From: Zeimonas sp050187175
GTDB taxonomy: Bacteria; Pseudomonadota; Gammaproteobacteria; Burkholderiales; Burkholderiaceae_E
Assembly: GCA_050187175.1 (NCBI GenBank)
Contig: JBFWXS010000018.1
Location: 1 to 64,000 of the forward strand
Direction: 5' to 3'
DNA length: 64,000 nt
Part shown: piece by piece, positions 1 through 8,531 of the stretch
How the letters are laid out: every line of letters starts with the position of its first letter
Position numbering within the stretch: position 1 is the first letter of the stretch
Position numbers and translations under genes: made by a program
The notes under the pieces: model-generated
Database searches by the model: none
Seen by the model: the letters and a program-made list of their open reading frames with translations, nothing else
What the model was told of the DNA's origin: nothing

Positions 1-871
1 ACTCCAAATTCTGCACCTGCTCCCGAACCTGCTCAATCAACACCTTCAACTCAATCGAAGCCCCAGTCAGATCAATCGCCGCCGCCTTCGACCCAAGCGT
101 ATTCGCCTCCCGATTGAACTCCTGCAACAAGAAATCCAACCGCTTCCCCACCGGCCCCGCCCCAGCCAGAATCCGCCTCAACTCCGTCACATGTGCGCGC
201 AGCCGCCCCAGCTCCTCGGCCACGTCGATGCGCAACCCATACGCAGCCACCTCCTGCCGAACCCGCGCCATCGTCTCCTCCAGCGGCACGCTAGTCTCGG
301 TCTCTTCGAGCACGGCGCGCAGCCGCTCGGTGGCCTTGATCTCCCACTGCTGCAGCAACTCGGGCCCTCGCGCCGCCAGCGGCTCCACGATGGCCGCGAT
401 CGCGTCAGCCCGTTCGAGAATGAAGTCCACCAGCTTGGCGCCTTCGCGGGCGCGCGAGGCGGTGAACTCGCCGAGCGCCTGCCGCGCGGCCGCGACGATT
501 TCGGGAAGAAGCGCGTCGACGCCGGTTTCGCCCATGACGCCGGGCCAGCGCAGGATCTCGGTGATGCTGGGGGCGGCGGCCTGTGGGACGGCGGCGGCGA
601 CCTGGCGGCTGAGGTCGGCGAAGCGGGCGAGGGCCTGGGCGTCGAGGGCGGCGGCGTCGGCGTCGCGGACGGCGGCGCGCCAGCCGACGCGGCATTCGAC
701 CTTGCCGCGCTGGACGGCGGCGGTGATCAGTTCGCGCAGCGCGGGTTCGACGACGCGCAGTTCGTCGGGCATGCGGAACGACAGGTCGAGGAAGCGGGAG
801 TTGACGCTGCGGATGTCGACGCTGATCTGGCCGGTGGGCAGTTCGCGGCCGACCTGCGCGAAGCCGGTCAT
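1..871 (-). CDS. yicC: YicC/YloC family endoribonuclease (3' end just outside window)
   Basis: The minus-strand frame reads from MTGFA at 871 with no stop down to base 1. It carries family features: the N-terminal MTGFA, a region giving SVNSRFLDL, and a C-terminal tail with GPVGKRLDFLLQEFNRE and a final VQNLE. The last complete codon is at 4-2 and base 1 gives T, consistent with a stop codon lying just outside, so about 290 residues, the usual YicC length, are present. YicC proteins are cytoplasmic RNases linked to stress and RNA turnover. It is divergent from the kinase gene. The ATG at 871 was chosen because MTGFA is the usual family start; an upstream in-frame start cannot be excluded. Confidence 0.9.
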   Translation of the reverse strand, partial: MTGFAQVGRELPTGQISVDIRSVNSRFLDLSFRMPDELRVVEPALRELITAAVQRGKVECRVGWRAAVRDADAAALDAQALARFADLSRQVAAAVPQAAAPSITEILRWPGVMGETGVDALLPEIVAAARQALGEFTASRAREGAKLVDFILERADAIAAIVEPLAARGPELLQQWEIKATERLRAVLEETETSVPLEETMARVRQEVAAYGLRIDVAEELGRLRAHVTELRRILAGAGPVGKRLDFLLQEFNREANTLGSKAAAIDLTGASIELKVLIEQVREQVQNLE

Positions 872-994
872 GCTCTGCAGGGGGCGCCGTTCGGCGGCTG
901 GTTTGTTCAAGGGGCGTCTGCCAGGGTGGGAAGCCTTTAGAATACCGGGTGGCGCGCGGCCGGACGGGCTTCGGCCCGATGACGACACGAGGCG

Positions 995-2223
995 ATGGGC
1001 ACCCAGACCAATGCGCCGCTCCCGGACGGCCTGGAGATCGGCGGTTACCGAATTGTAAGGAAGATATCGAGCGGCGGCTTCTCGATCGTCTACCTGGCGG
1101 AAGACGACAAGCACGAGAAGTTCGCCATCAAGGAATATCTGCCGAGTTCGCTGGTCAAGCGCTCGGCGGGTCAGCTCGCGCCCGAGATTCCTCAGGCCAG
1201 CGAGGCGACCTTCCGCAACGGGCTGCGCTGCTTCTTCGAGGAGGGGCGGGCGCTGGCGCGCATCTTCCATCCGAACGTGGTGCGGGTGGTCAATTTCTTC
1301 CGCGCGAACGAGACCGTCTACATGGTGATGGCCTACGAGCGCGGNNNNNNNNNNNNNNNNNNNNNNNNNNNNNNNNNNNNNNNNNNNNNNNNNNNNNNNN
1401 NNNNNNNNNNNNNNNNNNNNNNNNNNNNNNNNNNNNNNNNNNNNACGGGCTGCGCTGCTTCTTCGAGGAGGGGCGGGCGCTGGCGCGCATCTTCCATCCG
1501 AACGTGGTGCGGGTGGTCAATTTCTTCCGCGCGAACGAGACCGTCTACATGGTGATGGCCTACGAGCGCGGTCGCAGCCTGCAGGAGATCGTGCTGCGGC
1601 ATCGTGGCCGGCAGGGGCGGGAGATGATGCCGGAGCGGCACATCCTGCGGGTCTTCAACCTCGTGATGAACGGGCTGCGCGAGGTGCATGCGAACCGGCT
1701 GCTGCATCTGGATCTGAAGCCGGCCAATATCTATCTCCGGCTGGACGGGACGCCGCTGCTGCTCGATTTCGGGGCTGCGCGGCGGGCGCTGGACGCGGAA
1801 CCGCAGCGGCTGTTTCCCATGTACACGCCCGGTTTTGCGGCGCCGGAGCTGTACCGGCGGGCGCAGCAGCTGGGGCCCTGGACGGACGTCTACGGGCTGG
1901 GGGCGAGCATGTTCGGCTGCATGGCGGGGCAGCCGCCGCAGCCGGCGGATCAGCGCGAGCTGGAGGACAAGCTGCCGGCGACGATCGAGGCGATGGACGG
2001 CGTCTATTCGCGGGCGCTGCTCGATCTGGTGGGCTGGTGCCTGAAGCTCAATGCGCTGGAGCGTCCTCAGAGCGTGTTCGCGCTGCAGCGGGCGCTGCGC
2101 GGGATCGAAGCGCCGGAGGAGGCGCTGCGCCGGCCGAGCACGGTGGGGCGCTGGCTGGATACGCTGACCAATCGGGTGAGTCCGCGCCGTCGCGACGGCG
2201 AGGGCCTGACGCTGCCGAGCTGA
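995..2223 (+). CDS. Serine/threonine protein kinase (interrupted by an assembly gap)
   Basis: This is a Hanks-type kinase. Visible motifs are a glycine-rich loop (SSGGFSIVYLAE), the lysine in FAIKEYLP (about residue 46), the catalytic loop HLDLKPANIYL, DFGAAR and an APE-type motif (AAPELYRR). The catalytic loop has HLD rather than HRD. The sequence contains 100 N at 1345-1444 flanked by identical 127-bp copies (1218-1344 and 1445-1571). Deleting the N and one copy gives one frame of 333 codons plus stop, so the gene is probably intact and the duplication is an assembly artefact. No transmembrane segment is evident. The PP2C phosphatase starts 16 bp downstream, suggesting a kinase/phosphatase pair acting on the same proteins. 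Substrate unknown. Confidence 0.88.
1345..1444. other. Assembly gap (100 N) flanked by 127-bp identical ends
   Basis: A run of exactly 100 N. The 127 bases before it (1218-1344) and after it (1445-1571) are identical, as expected for two contig ends overlapping by an assembler k-mer and joined without merging. Removing 227 bases restores the kinase frame. Confidence 0.95.
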
Positions 2224-2239
2224 GCGGCGGGGAGCGCTA

Positions 2240-3175
2240 ATGCGGTTTTCGATCTACCAGGACAGTCTGCTCGGCGCGCGTGCGACGAATCAGGACCGGA
2301 TGGGCTACTGCTATACGCGCGACAGCCTGCTGATGCTGGTGGCTGACGGCATGGGCGGTCACTTGCGCGGCGAGGTGGCGGCGCATCTGGCGCTGCAGGC
2401 GGCGGCGGCGAGCTTCCAGAGCGAGGCGCAGCCGCTGCTGGCGGATCCGGCGGCGTTTCTGGATGGCGCCTTGCGCCGCGGGCATCGCGAGATCCTGCGC
2501 TATCAGCAGATCCATGGGCTGCCGGAGGCGCCGCGTACGACGGTGGTGGCCTGCGTGGTGCAGCGCGGCTGCGCGTGGTGGGCGCATGCGGGGGATTCGC
2601 GGCTGTACTGGGTGCGCGGCGGCCGCGTGCTGGCGCGCACGCGCGATCACTCGAAGGTGCAGCAGATGATCGATCTGGGCCAGATCGATCCGGCGGATGC
2701 GGATACGCATCCGGAGCGCAACAAGGTGCTGAATTGCCTGGGTTCGCCGTTCGAGCCGTCGATCGACATCGGGACGGCGGGCGAGCTGGCGCCGGGCGAT
2801 ACGCTGCTGCTGTGCAGCGACGGCGTCTGGTCGGCGCTGGCCGAGCCCACGCTGCTCGAGCATCTGTCGGCGGAGTCGGTGCTGATCGGGGTGCCGCGGC
2901 TGGTGGCGCATGCGGTCGCGACGGCGGGTTCGATGGCGGACAATACGACTGCGCTGGCGATGAGCTGGGAAGGCGAAAGCGTGCCGCTGGTCTCGTCCAG
3001 CCAGGTGCCGGACGGCGCGATGACGACGACGATCGCGGTGGGCCAGGTCGAGGATCCGGCCGCCGACGATCCGATGAGCGAGGACGAGATCGAGCGCACG
3101 ATCCGCGAGATCCAGGAGGCCATCGCGCGCAGCGATGGCGGGTCGGGGCGTGGCGCGGCAGGGAGGCGCTCGTAG
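2240..3175 (+). CDS. PP2C-type serine/threonine phosphatase
   Basis: A 311-residue cytoplasmic PP2C/SpoIIE-like phosphatase. The metal-binding motifs are visible: NQDR (residues 17-20), VADGMGGH (D36), a GDSR motif (WAHAGDSRLYW), LCSDGVW and a C-terminal DNTT. The family hydrolyses phospho-Ser/Thr using Mn2+ or Mg2+. The gene lies 16 bp after the Hanks-type kinase and 43 bp before rph. The last 60 or so residues are acidic and look like a tail outside the catalytic fold. The pairing suggests it reverses the neighbouring kinase; this is inferred from position only. Confidence 0.92.
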   Translation: MRFSIYQDSLLGARATNQDRMGYCYTRDSLLMLVADGMGGHLRGEVAAHLALQAAAASFQSEAQPLLADPAAFLDGALRRGHREILRYQQIHGLPEAPRTTVVACVVQRGCAWWAHAGDSRLYWVRGGRVLARTRDHSKVQQMIDLGQIDPADADTHPERNKVLNCLGSPFEPSIDIGTAGELAPGDTLLLCSDGVWSALAEPTLLEHLSAESVLIGVPRLVAHAVATAGSMADNTTALAMSWEGESVPLVSSSQVPDGAMTTTIAVGQVEDPAADDPMSEDEIERTIREIQEAIARSDGGSGRGAAGRRS

Positions 3176-3218
3176 CGGGGCGATGCCTCGTCTCAGAAGA
3201 CAAACCAGGGAGAAATCG

Positions 3219-3962
3219 ATGTCGAACCGTCCGAGCGGGCGCGCGGCGGATGCGATGCGCGCGGTGCGCATCACGCGGGGTTATACGAAGCATGCCGAGG
3301 GTTCGGTGCTGGTGGAGTTCGGCGATACGCGCGTGCTGTGCACGGCGAGCGTCGAGGAGAAGGTGCCGCCGTTCCTGCGCGGCGCGGGCCGCGGCTGGCT
3401 GACGGCCGAGTACGGCATGCTGCCGCGGGCGACGCATACGCGCGGCGATCGCGAGGCGGCGCGCGGCAAGCAGAGCGGGCGCACGCAGGAGATCCAGCGC
3501 TTGATCGGCCGCAGCCTGCGGGCGGTGTTCGATCTGGAGCGGCTGGGTGAGCGCACGATCACGCTCGATTGCGACGTGCTGCAGGCCGATGGCGGTACGC
3601 GTACGGCGTCGATCACGGGGGCCTTTGTGGCGGCGCACGATGCGGTGTCCGGGCTGCTGGCCGACGGGCGGCTCAGCGCGTCGCCGGTGCGCGATTTCGT
3701 GGCGGCGGTATCGGTGGGGCTGTACGAGGGGGTGCCGGTGCTGGATCTCGACTACGCCGAGGATTCGGCCTGCGATACCGATCTGAACGTGGTGATGACC
3801 GGTGCGGGCGGCTTCGTCGAGGTGCAGGGGACGGCCGAGGGGCTGCCGTTCACGCGCGAGCAGATGGACCGGCTGATCGATCTGGCGGCCGGCGGCATCC
3901 GCGGGCTGGTGCAGGCGCAGCAGTCGGCGCTGGCGCAGCCGTCGGCCCTGGCGCAACGATGA
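3219..3962 (+). CDS. rph: Ribonuclease PH
   Basis: RNase PH trims the 3' ends of tRNA precursors by phosphorolysis. The 247-residue product matches the family throughout: RITRGYTKHAEGSVLVEFG, the segment EYGMLPRATHTR, SGRTQEIQRLIGRSLRA, DCDVLQADGGTRTASI, and a C-terminal EVQGTAEG. The start at 3219 (MSNRPSGRAAD) is preceded by a purine-rich CAGGGAGA; the same frame is open upstream, but that sequence is arginine/glycine-rich and unlike the family. It lies in the common order rph-rdgB-hemW. Confidence 0.96.
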   Translation: MSNRPSGRAADAMRAVRITRGYTKHAEGSVLVEFGDTRVLCTASVEEKVPPFLRGAGRGWLTAEYGMLPRATHTRGDREAARGKQSGRTQEIQRLIGRSLRAVFDLERLGERTITLDCDVLQADGGTRTASITGAFVAAHDAVSGLLADGRLSASPVRDFVAAVSVGLYEGVPVLDLDYAEDSACDTDLNVVMTGAGGFVEVQGTAEGLPFTREQMDRLIDLAAGGIRGLVQAQQSALAQPSALAQR

Positions 3963-4008
3963 AGGGAGTAGCCAGGGGCGCCATGGAGGCAGCGATGGGA
4001 GCGGCGCA

Positions 4009-4668
4009 GTGACCCCGGCGGCGATGGGAACTTCGAGCACCGATTCGCGTGCCACGCGGATCGTGCTGGCCTCGAACAATGCCGGCAAGCTGCGCGAGAT
4101 GTCGGCGCTGCTTGCGCCGCTGGGGCTGTCGCTGGTGGCGCAGGCCGAGCTGGGTGTGCCGGAGGCGGAGGAGCCGTTCGGCACCTTCATCGAGAATGCG
4201 CTGGCCAAGGCGCGGCATGCCAGCCGCTTGACGGGGCTGCCGGCGCTGGCCGATGACTCGGGGCTGTGCGTCGATGTGCTCGGCGGGTGGCCCGGCGTGC
4301 TGTCGGCGCGCTGGGCGGCGCAGGCGGGCGGCGAGAAGTCGGATGCGGCGAACAATGCGCAGTTGATCGCCGATCTGTCGGACCATGCGGATCGATCGGC
4401 GCACTACTACTGTGTGCTCGTGCTGCTGCGCAGCGCCGAGGATCCGCAGCCGGTGGTGGCGGATGCGAGCTGGCGCGGCGAGGTGATCGATGCGCCGCGC
4501 GGCGCGGGCGGCTTCGGTTACGACCCGTACTTCCTGCTGCCGGAGCTGGGCCGCACCGTGGCCGAGCTGGATGCGGCCACGAAGAATCGCATCAGTCATC
4601 GTGGGCAGGCGATGCGCGCGCTGGTCGAGCGGCTGCGCGGCGACGCGCTGTTGCGGAACGTCCGTTGA
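4009..4668 (+). CDS. rdgB: XTP/dITP pyrophosphatase (RdgB/HAM1)
   Basis: House-cleaning NTP pyrophosphatase that removes non-canonical purine nucleotides such as dITP and XTP. The family signatures are present: LASNNAGKLREM, the segment GTFIENALAKARHASR, ADDSGLCVD, GGFGYDP and SHRGQAMRAL. The GTG at 4009 has GGGAG about 8 bases upstream. An in-frame ATG at 4024 is an alternative giving a product five residues shorter. The gene sits between rph and hemW, and its stop overlaps a possible TTG start of hemW. Confidence 0.94.
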   Translation: MTPAAMGTSSTDSRATRIVLASNNAGKLREMSALLAPLGLSLVAQAELGVPEAEEPFGTFIENALAKARHASRLTGLPALADDSGLCVDVLGGWPGVLSARWAAQAGGEKSDAANNAQLIADLSDHADRSAHYYCVLVLLRSAEDPQPVVADASWRGEVIDAPRGAGGFGYDPYFLLPELGRTVAELDAATKNRISHRGQAMRALVERLRGDALLRNVR

Positions 4669-4688
4669 ATGCAGCACGCGACACGGCG

Positions 4689-5966
4689 GTGATTCCGCTG
4701 CGGCCGGCGGCGGGGGGGGCGCGCGGCGACGATGAGGCGCTCGGCTTGCCGGCGCCGCCGCCGCTGTCGCTGTACGTGCATCTGCCGTGGTGTCTTCGCA
4801 AGTGTCCGTACTGCGATTTCAATTCGCATGAGTGGCGCGACGGCGGCGACATTCCCGAGCAGCGCTACGTCGACGCGCTGCAGGCCGATCTGGAGGCGTC
4901 GCTGCCGTCGATCTGGGGGCGCGGCGTGCAGACCGTGTTCATCGGCGGCGGTACGCCCAGCCTGTTCTCGCCGGCGGCGATCGAGCGGCTGCTGACGATG
5001 ATCCGGACTCGCGTGAAGCTGGCGCCGGATGCGGAGATCACGCTGGAGGCCAATCCCGGCACCTTCGAGACGCAGCGCTTCGCGGCGTTTGCGCAGGCCG
5101 GCGTCACGCGCTTGTCGATCGGTGTGCAGAGCTTCTCGGACGATGCCTTGCGGGCGCTCGGCCGCGTTCACGATGCGGCGCAGGCGCGTGCGGCGATCGA
5201 GGAGGCGGCGCGTGCCTTCCCGACCTTCAATATCGACTTGATGTATGCGCTGCCGGGGCAGACGCTGGACGGGCTGCGCCGCGATCTGGAGGCGGCGCTG
5301 GCCTTCGAGCCGCCGCATCTGTCGCTGTATCACCTGACCATCGAGCCGAACACGCTGTTCGCGCGGCGGCCGCCGCCTCTGCCGGACGACGAGCTGGCGG
5401 CGGACATGCAGGCGCTGCTCGAGGACATGGCGGGCGCGGCCGGGCTGCAGCGCTATGAGATCTCGGCCTGGGCGCGGCCCGGCCATCGCTGCCGGCACAA
5501 CCTGAACTACTGGCAGTTCGGCGACTACCTGGGCATAGGCGCGGGGGCGCACGGCAAGCTGTCGTTCCATGACCGGATCCAGCGGCAGGCGCGTTTGCGG
5601 CATCCGCTGCGCTATATGAAAGCAGCGCTTGGCGAGACGGCGTTTGGCGGGACGGTGCTTGGCGGGACGGTGCTTGGCGAGCCGGCGCTCTCCGCGGACC
5701 CGGCTCAGCCGACCATCGAGGTTCTGCGTACGCTCACCCGCGACGACCTGCCGTTCGAGTTCATGCTGAACGCGCTGCGGCTGATCGACGGCGTGCCGAC
5801 CAGCCTGTTCACCGAGCGGACCGGGCTGGACCTGTCCGTCATCGCGGGCGAGTTGTCGCGGGCCGCGCGGCGCGGGCTGCTGGATGAGGATCCGACCCGT
5901 TTGCAGGCGACCCCGCTCGGCCTGCAATTCCTGAACGATTTGCAAGCTTTGTTTCTGAGGGACTGA
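4689..5966 (+). CDS. hemW: Radical SAM heme chaperone HemW
   Basis: HemW binds heme and S-adenosylmethionine and is distinct from coproporphyrinogen dehydrogenase HemN. The cluster motif is CLRKCPYCDF in the N-terminal region, followed by GGGTPSL, the segment EANPGTF, SIGVQSF and the HemW-type HNLNYWQFGDYLGIGAGAH. I place the start at GTG 4689 (MIPLRP, like related HemW proteins); a TTG at 4665 overlapping the rdgB stop is equally possible. Between the catalytic and C-terminal parts there is a four-fold 15-bp tandem repeat (5625-5684) encoding ALGET/AFGGT/VLGGT/VLGEP, not a usual HemW feature. Confidence 0.92.
   Translation: MIPLRPAAGGARGDDEALGLPAPPPLSLYVHLPWCLRKCPYCDFNSHEWRDGGDIPEQRYVDALQADLEASLPSIWGRGVQTVFIGGGTPSLFSPAAIERLLTMIRTRVKLAPDAEITLEANPGTFETQRFAAFAQAGVTRLSIGVQSFSDDALRALGRVHDAAQARAAIEEAARAFPTFNIDLMYALPGQTLDGLRRDLEAALAFEPPHLSLYHLTIEPNTLFARRPPPLPDDELAADMQALLEDMAGAAGLQRYEISAWARPGHRCRHNLNYWQFGDYLGIGAGAHGKLSFHDRIQRQARLRHPLRYMKAALGETAFGGTVLGGTVLGEPALSADPAQPTIEVLRTLTRDDLPFEFMLNALRLIDGVPTSLFTERTGLDLSVIAGELSRAARRGLLDEDPTRLQATPLGLQFLNDLQALFLRD
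5625..5684 (+). repeat. 15-bp tandem repeat inside hemW, four copies
   Basis: Four in-frame 15-bp units, consensus GCGCTTGGCGGGACG, translate to the pentapeptides ALGET, AFGGT, VLGGT and VLGEP. It belongs to a family of similar arrays seen across the window. Confidence 0.9.
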
Positions 5967-6003
5967 GGCCGCCGATCCCATCTTGGTGCACTCAGCCGTC
6001 CGG

Positions 6004-6020
6004 TGCACCCGATTGGTGCG
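6004..6020 (+). promoter_or_regulatory. NtrC-binding site upstream of glnA
   Basis: TGCACC-N5-GGTGCG is one base from the NtrC consensus TGCACC-N5-GGTGCA. A GGTGCA half-site lies at 5985-5990 and a degraded second dyad follows at 6019-6035. The centre is about 107 bp upstream of the -12 element of the sigma-54 promoter, a normal enhancer distance. ntrB and ntrC lie just downstream of glnA. Confidence 0.75.
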
Positions 6021-6104
6021 CACCATAATAGGGCGTTCACCGCCCCCAGCGGGATTCAAGCCGGTGCACGCCGACTTGCGCCGGCGCGCGTCCGCGGCCG
6101 TCGA

Positions 6105-6120
6105 TGGCATGGAACCTGCT
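6105..6120 (+). promoter_or_regulatory. Sigma-54 (-24/-12) promoter of glnA
   Basis: TGGCATGGAACCTGCT keeps the diagnostic GG-N10-GC spacing (GG at 6106-6107, GC at 6118-6119). It is 112 bp upstream of the glnA start and downstream of an NtrC site, as expected for nitrogen-limitation control. Confidence 0.75.
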
Positions 6121-6231
6121 AATTTGAAGCGGAGCCAGAAAAAGCCCAGAATCCCGCGTTTCGTTTCCGGGCAGGGCCGGACCGACCCGGACGCCTAATC
6201 CCGACCTTTCGTCATCAGGAGATTGTTGAAA

Positions 6232-7650
6232 ATGGCCAGCGCCAACGCCAAAGACGTGATGAAGATGATCACGGACAACGAAGTGAAGTTCGTCGATCTG
6301 CGCTTCACCGACACCCGGGGCAAGGAGCAGCACGTGTCCGTGCCGGCCACGGCCTTCGAGGAAGACAAGTTCACGTCTGGCCACGCTTTCGACGGCTCGT
6401 CGATCGCCGGCTGGAAGGGGATCGAGGCCTCGGACATGCTGCTGATGCCGGATCCGTCGACGGCGAACATGGACCCGTTCCGTGAAGAGGCGACGCTGCT
6501 GCTGACCTGCGACGTGGTGGAGCCGTCGGACGGCAAGGGCTATTCGCGCGATCCGCGTTCGATCGCCAAGCGCGCCGAGGCCTATCTGAAGTCGAGCGGC
6601 ATCGGCGATACCGCGTTCTTCGGTCCGGAGCCCGAGTTCTTCATTTTCGACTCGGTGACCTGGAACGTCGACATGTCGGGCTGCTTCGTGAAGATCAATT
6701 CCGAGGAAGCCTCGTGGTCGACCGGCCGCGAGATCGAGGGCGGCAACCTGGCGCACCGGCCGGCGGTCAAGGGCGGCTACTTCCCGGTGCCGCCGGTCGA
6801 TTCGTTCCAGGACATGCGCTCGGAGATGTGCCTGATCCTGGAGCAGATGGGCGTGCCGGTGGAGGTCCACCACCACGAGGTGGCGGGTGCCGGCCAGTGC
6901 GAGATCGGCACCAAGTTCTCGACGCTGGTGCAGCGCGCAGACTGGCTGCAGGTGCTGAAGTACGTGGTTCACAACGTGGCGCACAGCTACGGCAAGACGG
7001 CGACCTTCATGCCCAAGCCGGTGGTGGGCGATAACGGCTCGGGCATGCATGTGCACCAGTCGATCTGGAAGGACGGCCAGAACCTGTTCGCCGGCGACAA
7101 GTACGCCGGGCTGTCGGAGTTCGCGCTGCACTACATCGGCGGCGTGATCAAGCATGCGCGCGCGCTGAACGCGATCACCAACCCGGGTACGAACTCGTAC
7201 AAGCGGCTGGTGCCGGGCTTCGAGGCGCCGGTCAAGCTGGCCTACTCGGCGCGCAACCGCTCGGCGTCGATCCGCATTCCGTACGTCAGCAATCCCAAGG
7301 GCCGCCGCATCGAAGTGCGCTTCCCGGATCCGACGGCCAACCCGTACCTGGCCTTCACGGCGCTGATGATGGCCGGCCTGGACGGCGTGCAGAACAAGAT
7401 CCACCCGGGCGAAGCCGCCGACAAGAACCTGTACGACCTGCCGCCGGAAGAGGATGCGAAGATCCCGACCGTCTGCTCGTCGCTGGACCAGGCGCTCGAG
7501 TATCTGGACCAGGATCGCGAGTTCCTGACCCGCGGCGGCGTGTTCAGCAACGAGATGATTGATGCGTACATCGCGCTGAAGCACGAGGAAGTGACGCGCT
7601 TCCGGATGACGACGCATCCGGTCGAGTTCGACATGTACTACAGCCTGTGA
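6232..7650 (+). CDS. glnA: Glutamine synthetase type I
   Basis: ATP-dependent condensation of ammonia with glutamate. The 472-residue product has the catalytic signatures FDGSSIAGWK, FGPEPEFF, the segment KPVVGDNGSGMHVHQS, NPGTNSYKRLVPG and NRSASIRIP. The adenylylation loop NLYDLPPEE contains the tyrosine modified by GlnE in proteobacteria. The ATG at 6232 has AGGAG about 10 bases upstream (6217-6222). Transcription is probably from the sigma-54/NtrC promoter at 6105 and ends at the terminator at 7674. Confidence 0.98.
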   Translation: MASANAKDVMKMITDNEVKFVDLRFTDTRGKEQHVSVPATAFEEDKFTSGHAFDGSSIAGWKGIEASDMLLMPDPSTANMDPFREEATLLLTCDVVEPSDGKGYSRDPRSIAKRAEAYLKSSGIGDTAFFGPEPEFFIFDSVTWNVDMSGCFVKINSEEASWSTGREIEGGNLAHRPAVKGGYFPVPPVDSFQDMRSEMCLILEQMGVPVEVHHHEVAGAGQCEIGTKFSTLVQRADWLQVLKYVVHNVAHSYGKTATFMPKPVVGDNGSGMHVHQSIWKDGQNLFAGDKYAGLSEFALHYIGGVIKHARALNAITNPGTNSYKRLVPGFEAPVKLAYSARNRSASIRIPYVSNPKGRRIEVRFPDPTANPYLAFTALMMAGLDGVQNKIHPGEAADKNLYDLPPEEDAKIPTVCSSLDQALEYLDQDREFLTRGGVFSNEMIDAYIALKHEEVTRFRMTTHPVEFDMYYSL

Positions 7651-7673
7651 TCCCGTCGGGGGTCGCATGAGTC

Positions 7674-7702
7674 AACGGGGCGGGCTTCCGCCCCGTTTTC
7701 GT
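7674..7702 (+). terminator. Rho-independent terminator after glnA
   Basis: A 10-bp perfect stem (AACGGGGCGG / CCGCCCCGTT, 7674-7683 and 7688-7697) with a GCTT loop, followed by a T-rich run TTCGTTT. Confidence 0.85.
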
Positions 7703-7842
7703 TTGCGGGGCATCGTGAACGGCAAGGTGAAGAGCGTCCGGACGCTGCCAGGGGCGTCGCCGACCTGCGGCGCCGCTTCGGGGTACGATCGCCGGGTTGC
7801 GGCCCAGGACCGCCGTCCGTCCGTCCGATGCGAACGGATGGT

Positions 7843-7871
7843 TTGTGGCAGGGGGACCGCTGTCTTACACT
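7843..7871 (+). promoter_or_regulatory. Candidate sigma-70 promoter for the DUF4124 gene
   Basis: TTGTGG (7843-7848), a 17-bp spacer, then TACACT (7866-7871), ending 24 bp before the ATG at 7896. Confidence 0.5.
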
Positions 7872-7895
7872 TGAACGATTGTCGAACCGCATTTC

Positions 7896-8435
7896 ATGAC
7901 GAAGCCGTTTTCCCTGCTGCTTGCCGCCTCGCTGCTGATGGCCGCGCCGGCGGCGTTCGCGCAGATCTACCGCTGCGAATCCGAGAACGGCGTCACCGTC
8001 TACCAGGGCTCGTCGACGGGCAAGAACTGCCGGGCGCTCGATCTGGCGCCGCTGACGACGATTCCGGCGCCGAAACTGCCGCCGTCCAAGCCCGCCGGCG
8101 GCGGTGCGGCGGCCGGGACGGCTTCCGGCGGCAGCTCGGCGACCACGGCCAGCGCGCCGCGCACCTCGCCCGAGGCCTTCCCGAAGGTCGACGCCTCGGT
8201 GCAGCGTTCGCGCGACAACGACCGCCGCCGCATCCTGCAGAGCGAGCTGCAGAAGGAAGAAGCCAAGCTTGCCGAGCTGAAGGGCGAGTACAAGGACGGC
8301 GAGCCGGACCGGCTCGGCAACGAGCGCAACTACCAGAAGTACCTGGACCGGGTGCAGCGGCTCAAGGAAGACATCGGCCGCTCCGAGGCGAATCTCGCAT
8401 CGATCCGCCGCGAACTCGGCATGATCAAGGACTGA
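7896..8435 (+). CDS. DUF4124 domain-containing periplasmic protein
   Basis: A 179-residue protein with a clear signal peptide (MTKPFSLLLAASLLMAAPAA, cleavage near AFA-Q). A DUF4124-like start follows (IYRCESENGVTVYQ with a second cysteine in GKNCRALDL). The middle is Ala/Gly/Ser/Pro-rich. The C-terminal third is charged and probably helical (QKEEAKLAELKGEYKDGEPDR region). DUF4124 proteins are small exported proteins of unknown function. Its place between glnA and ntrB recurs in Burkholderiales, but no nitrogen role is established. Confidence 0.82.
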   Translation: MTKPFSLLLAASLLMAAPAAFAQIYRCESENGVTVYQGSSTGKNCRALDLAPLTTIPAPKLPPSKPAGGGAAAGTASGGSSATTASAPRTSPEAFPKVDASVQRSRDNDRRRILQSELQKEEAKLAELKGEYKDGEPDRLGNERNYQKYLDRVQRLKEDIGRSEANLASIRRELGMIKD

Positions 8436-8531
8436 GACCGCCGGTACGGCGCGGTACGCCGCGCGGGGACGGGCGCCGGTCGACGATCCAGTCAACTCGG
8501 CCCGGGAGGCCCCTAGCGATGGCAGTGGTCC

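Noticed and set aside
1218..1571. Apparent 127-bp internal duplication in the kinase gene
   Set aside because: The copies flank a 100-N gap and are identical; collapsing them restores the reading frame, so this is an assembly join.
2067..4355. Long minus-strand reading frame opposite the PP2C, rph and rdgB genes
   Set aside because: Arg/Pro/Ala-rich with no motif, and three well-supported genes lie on the plus strand. High GC gives long open shadow frames.
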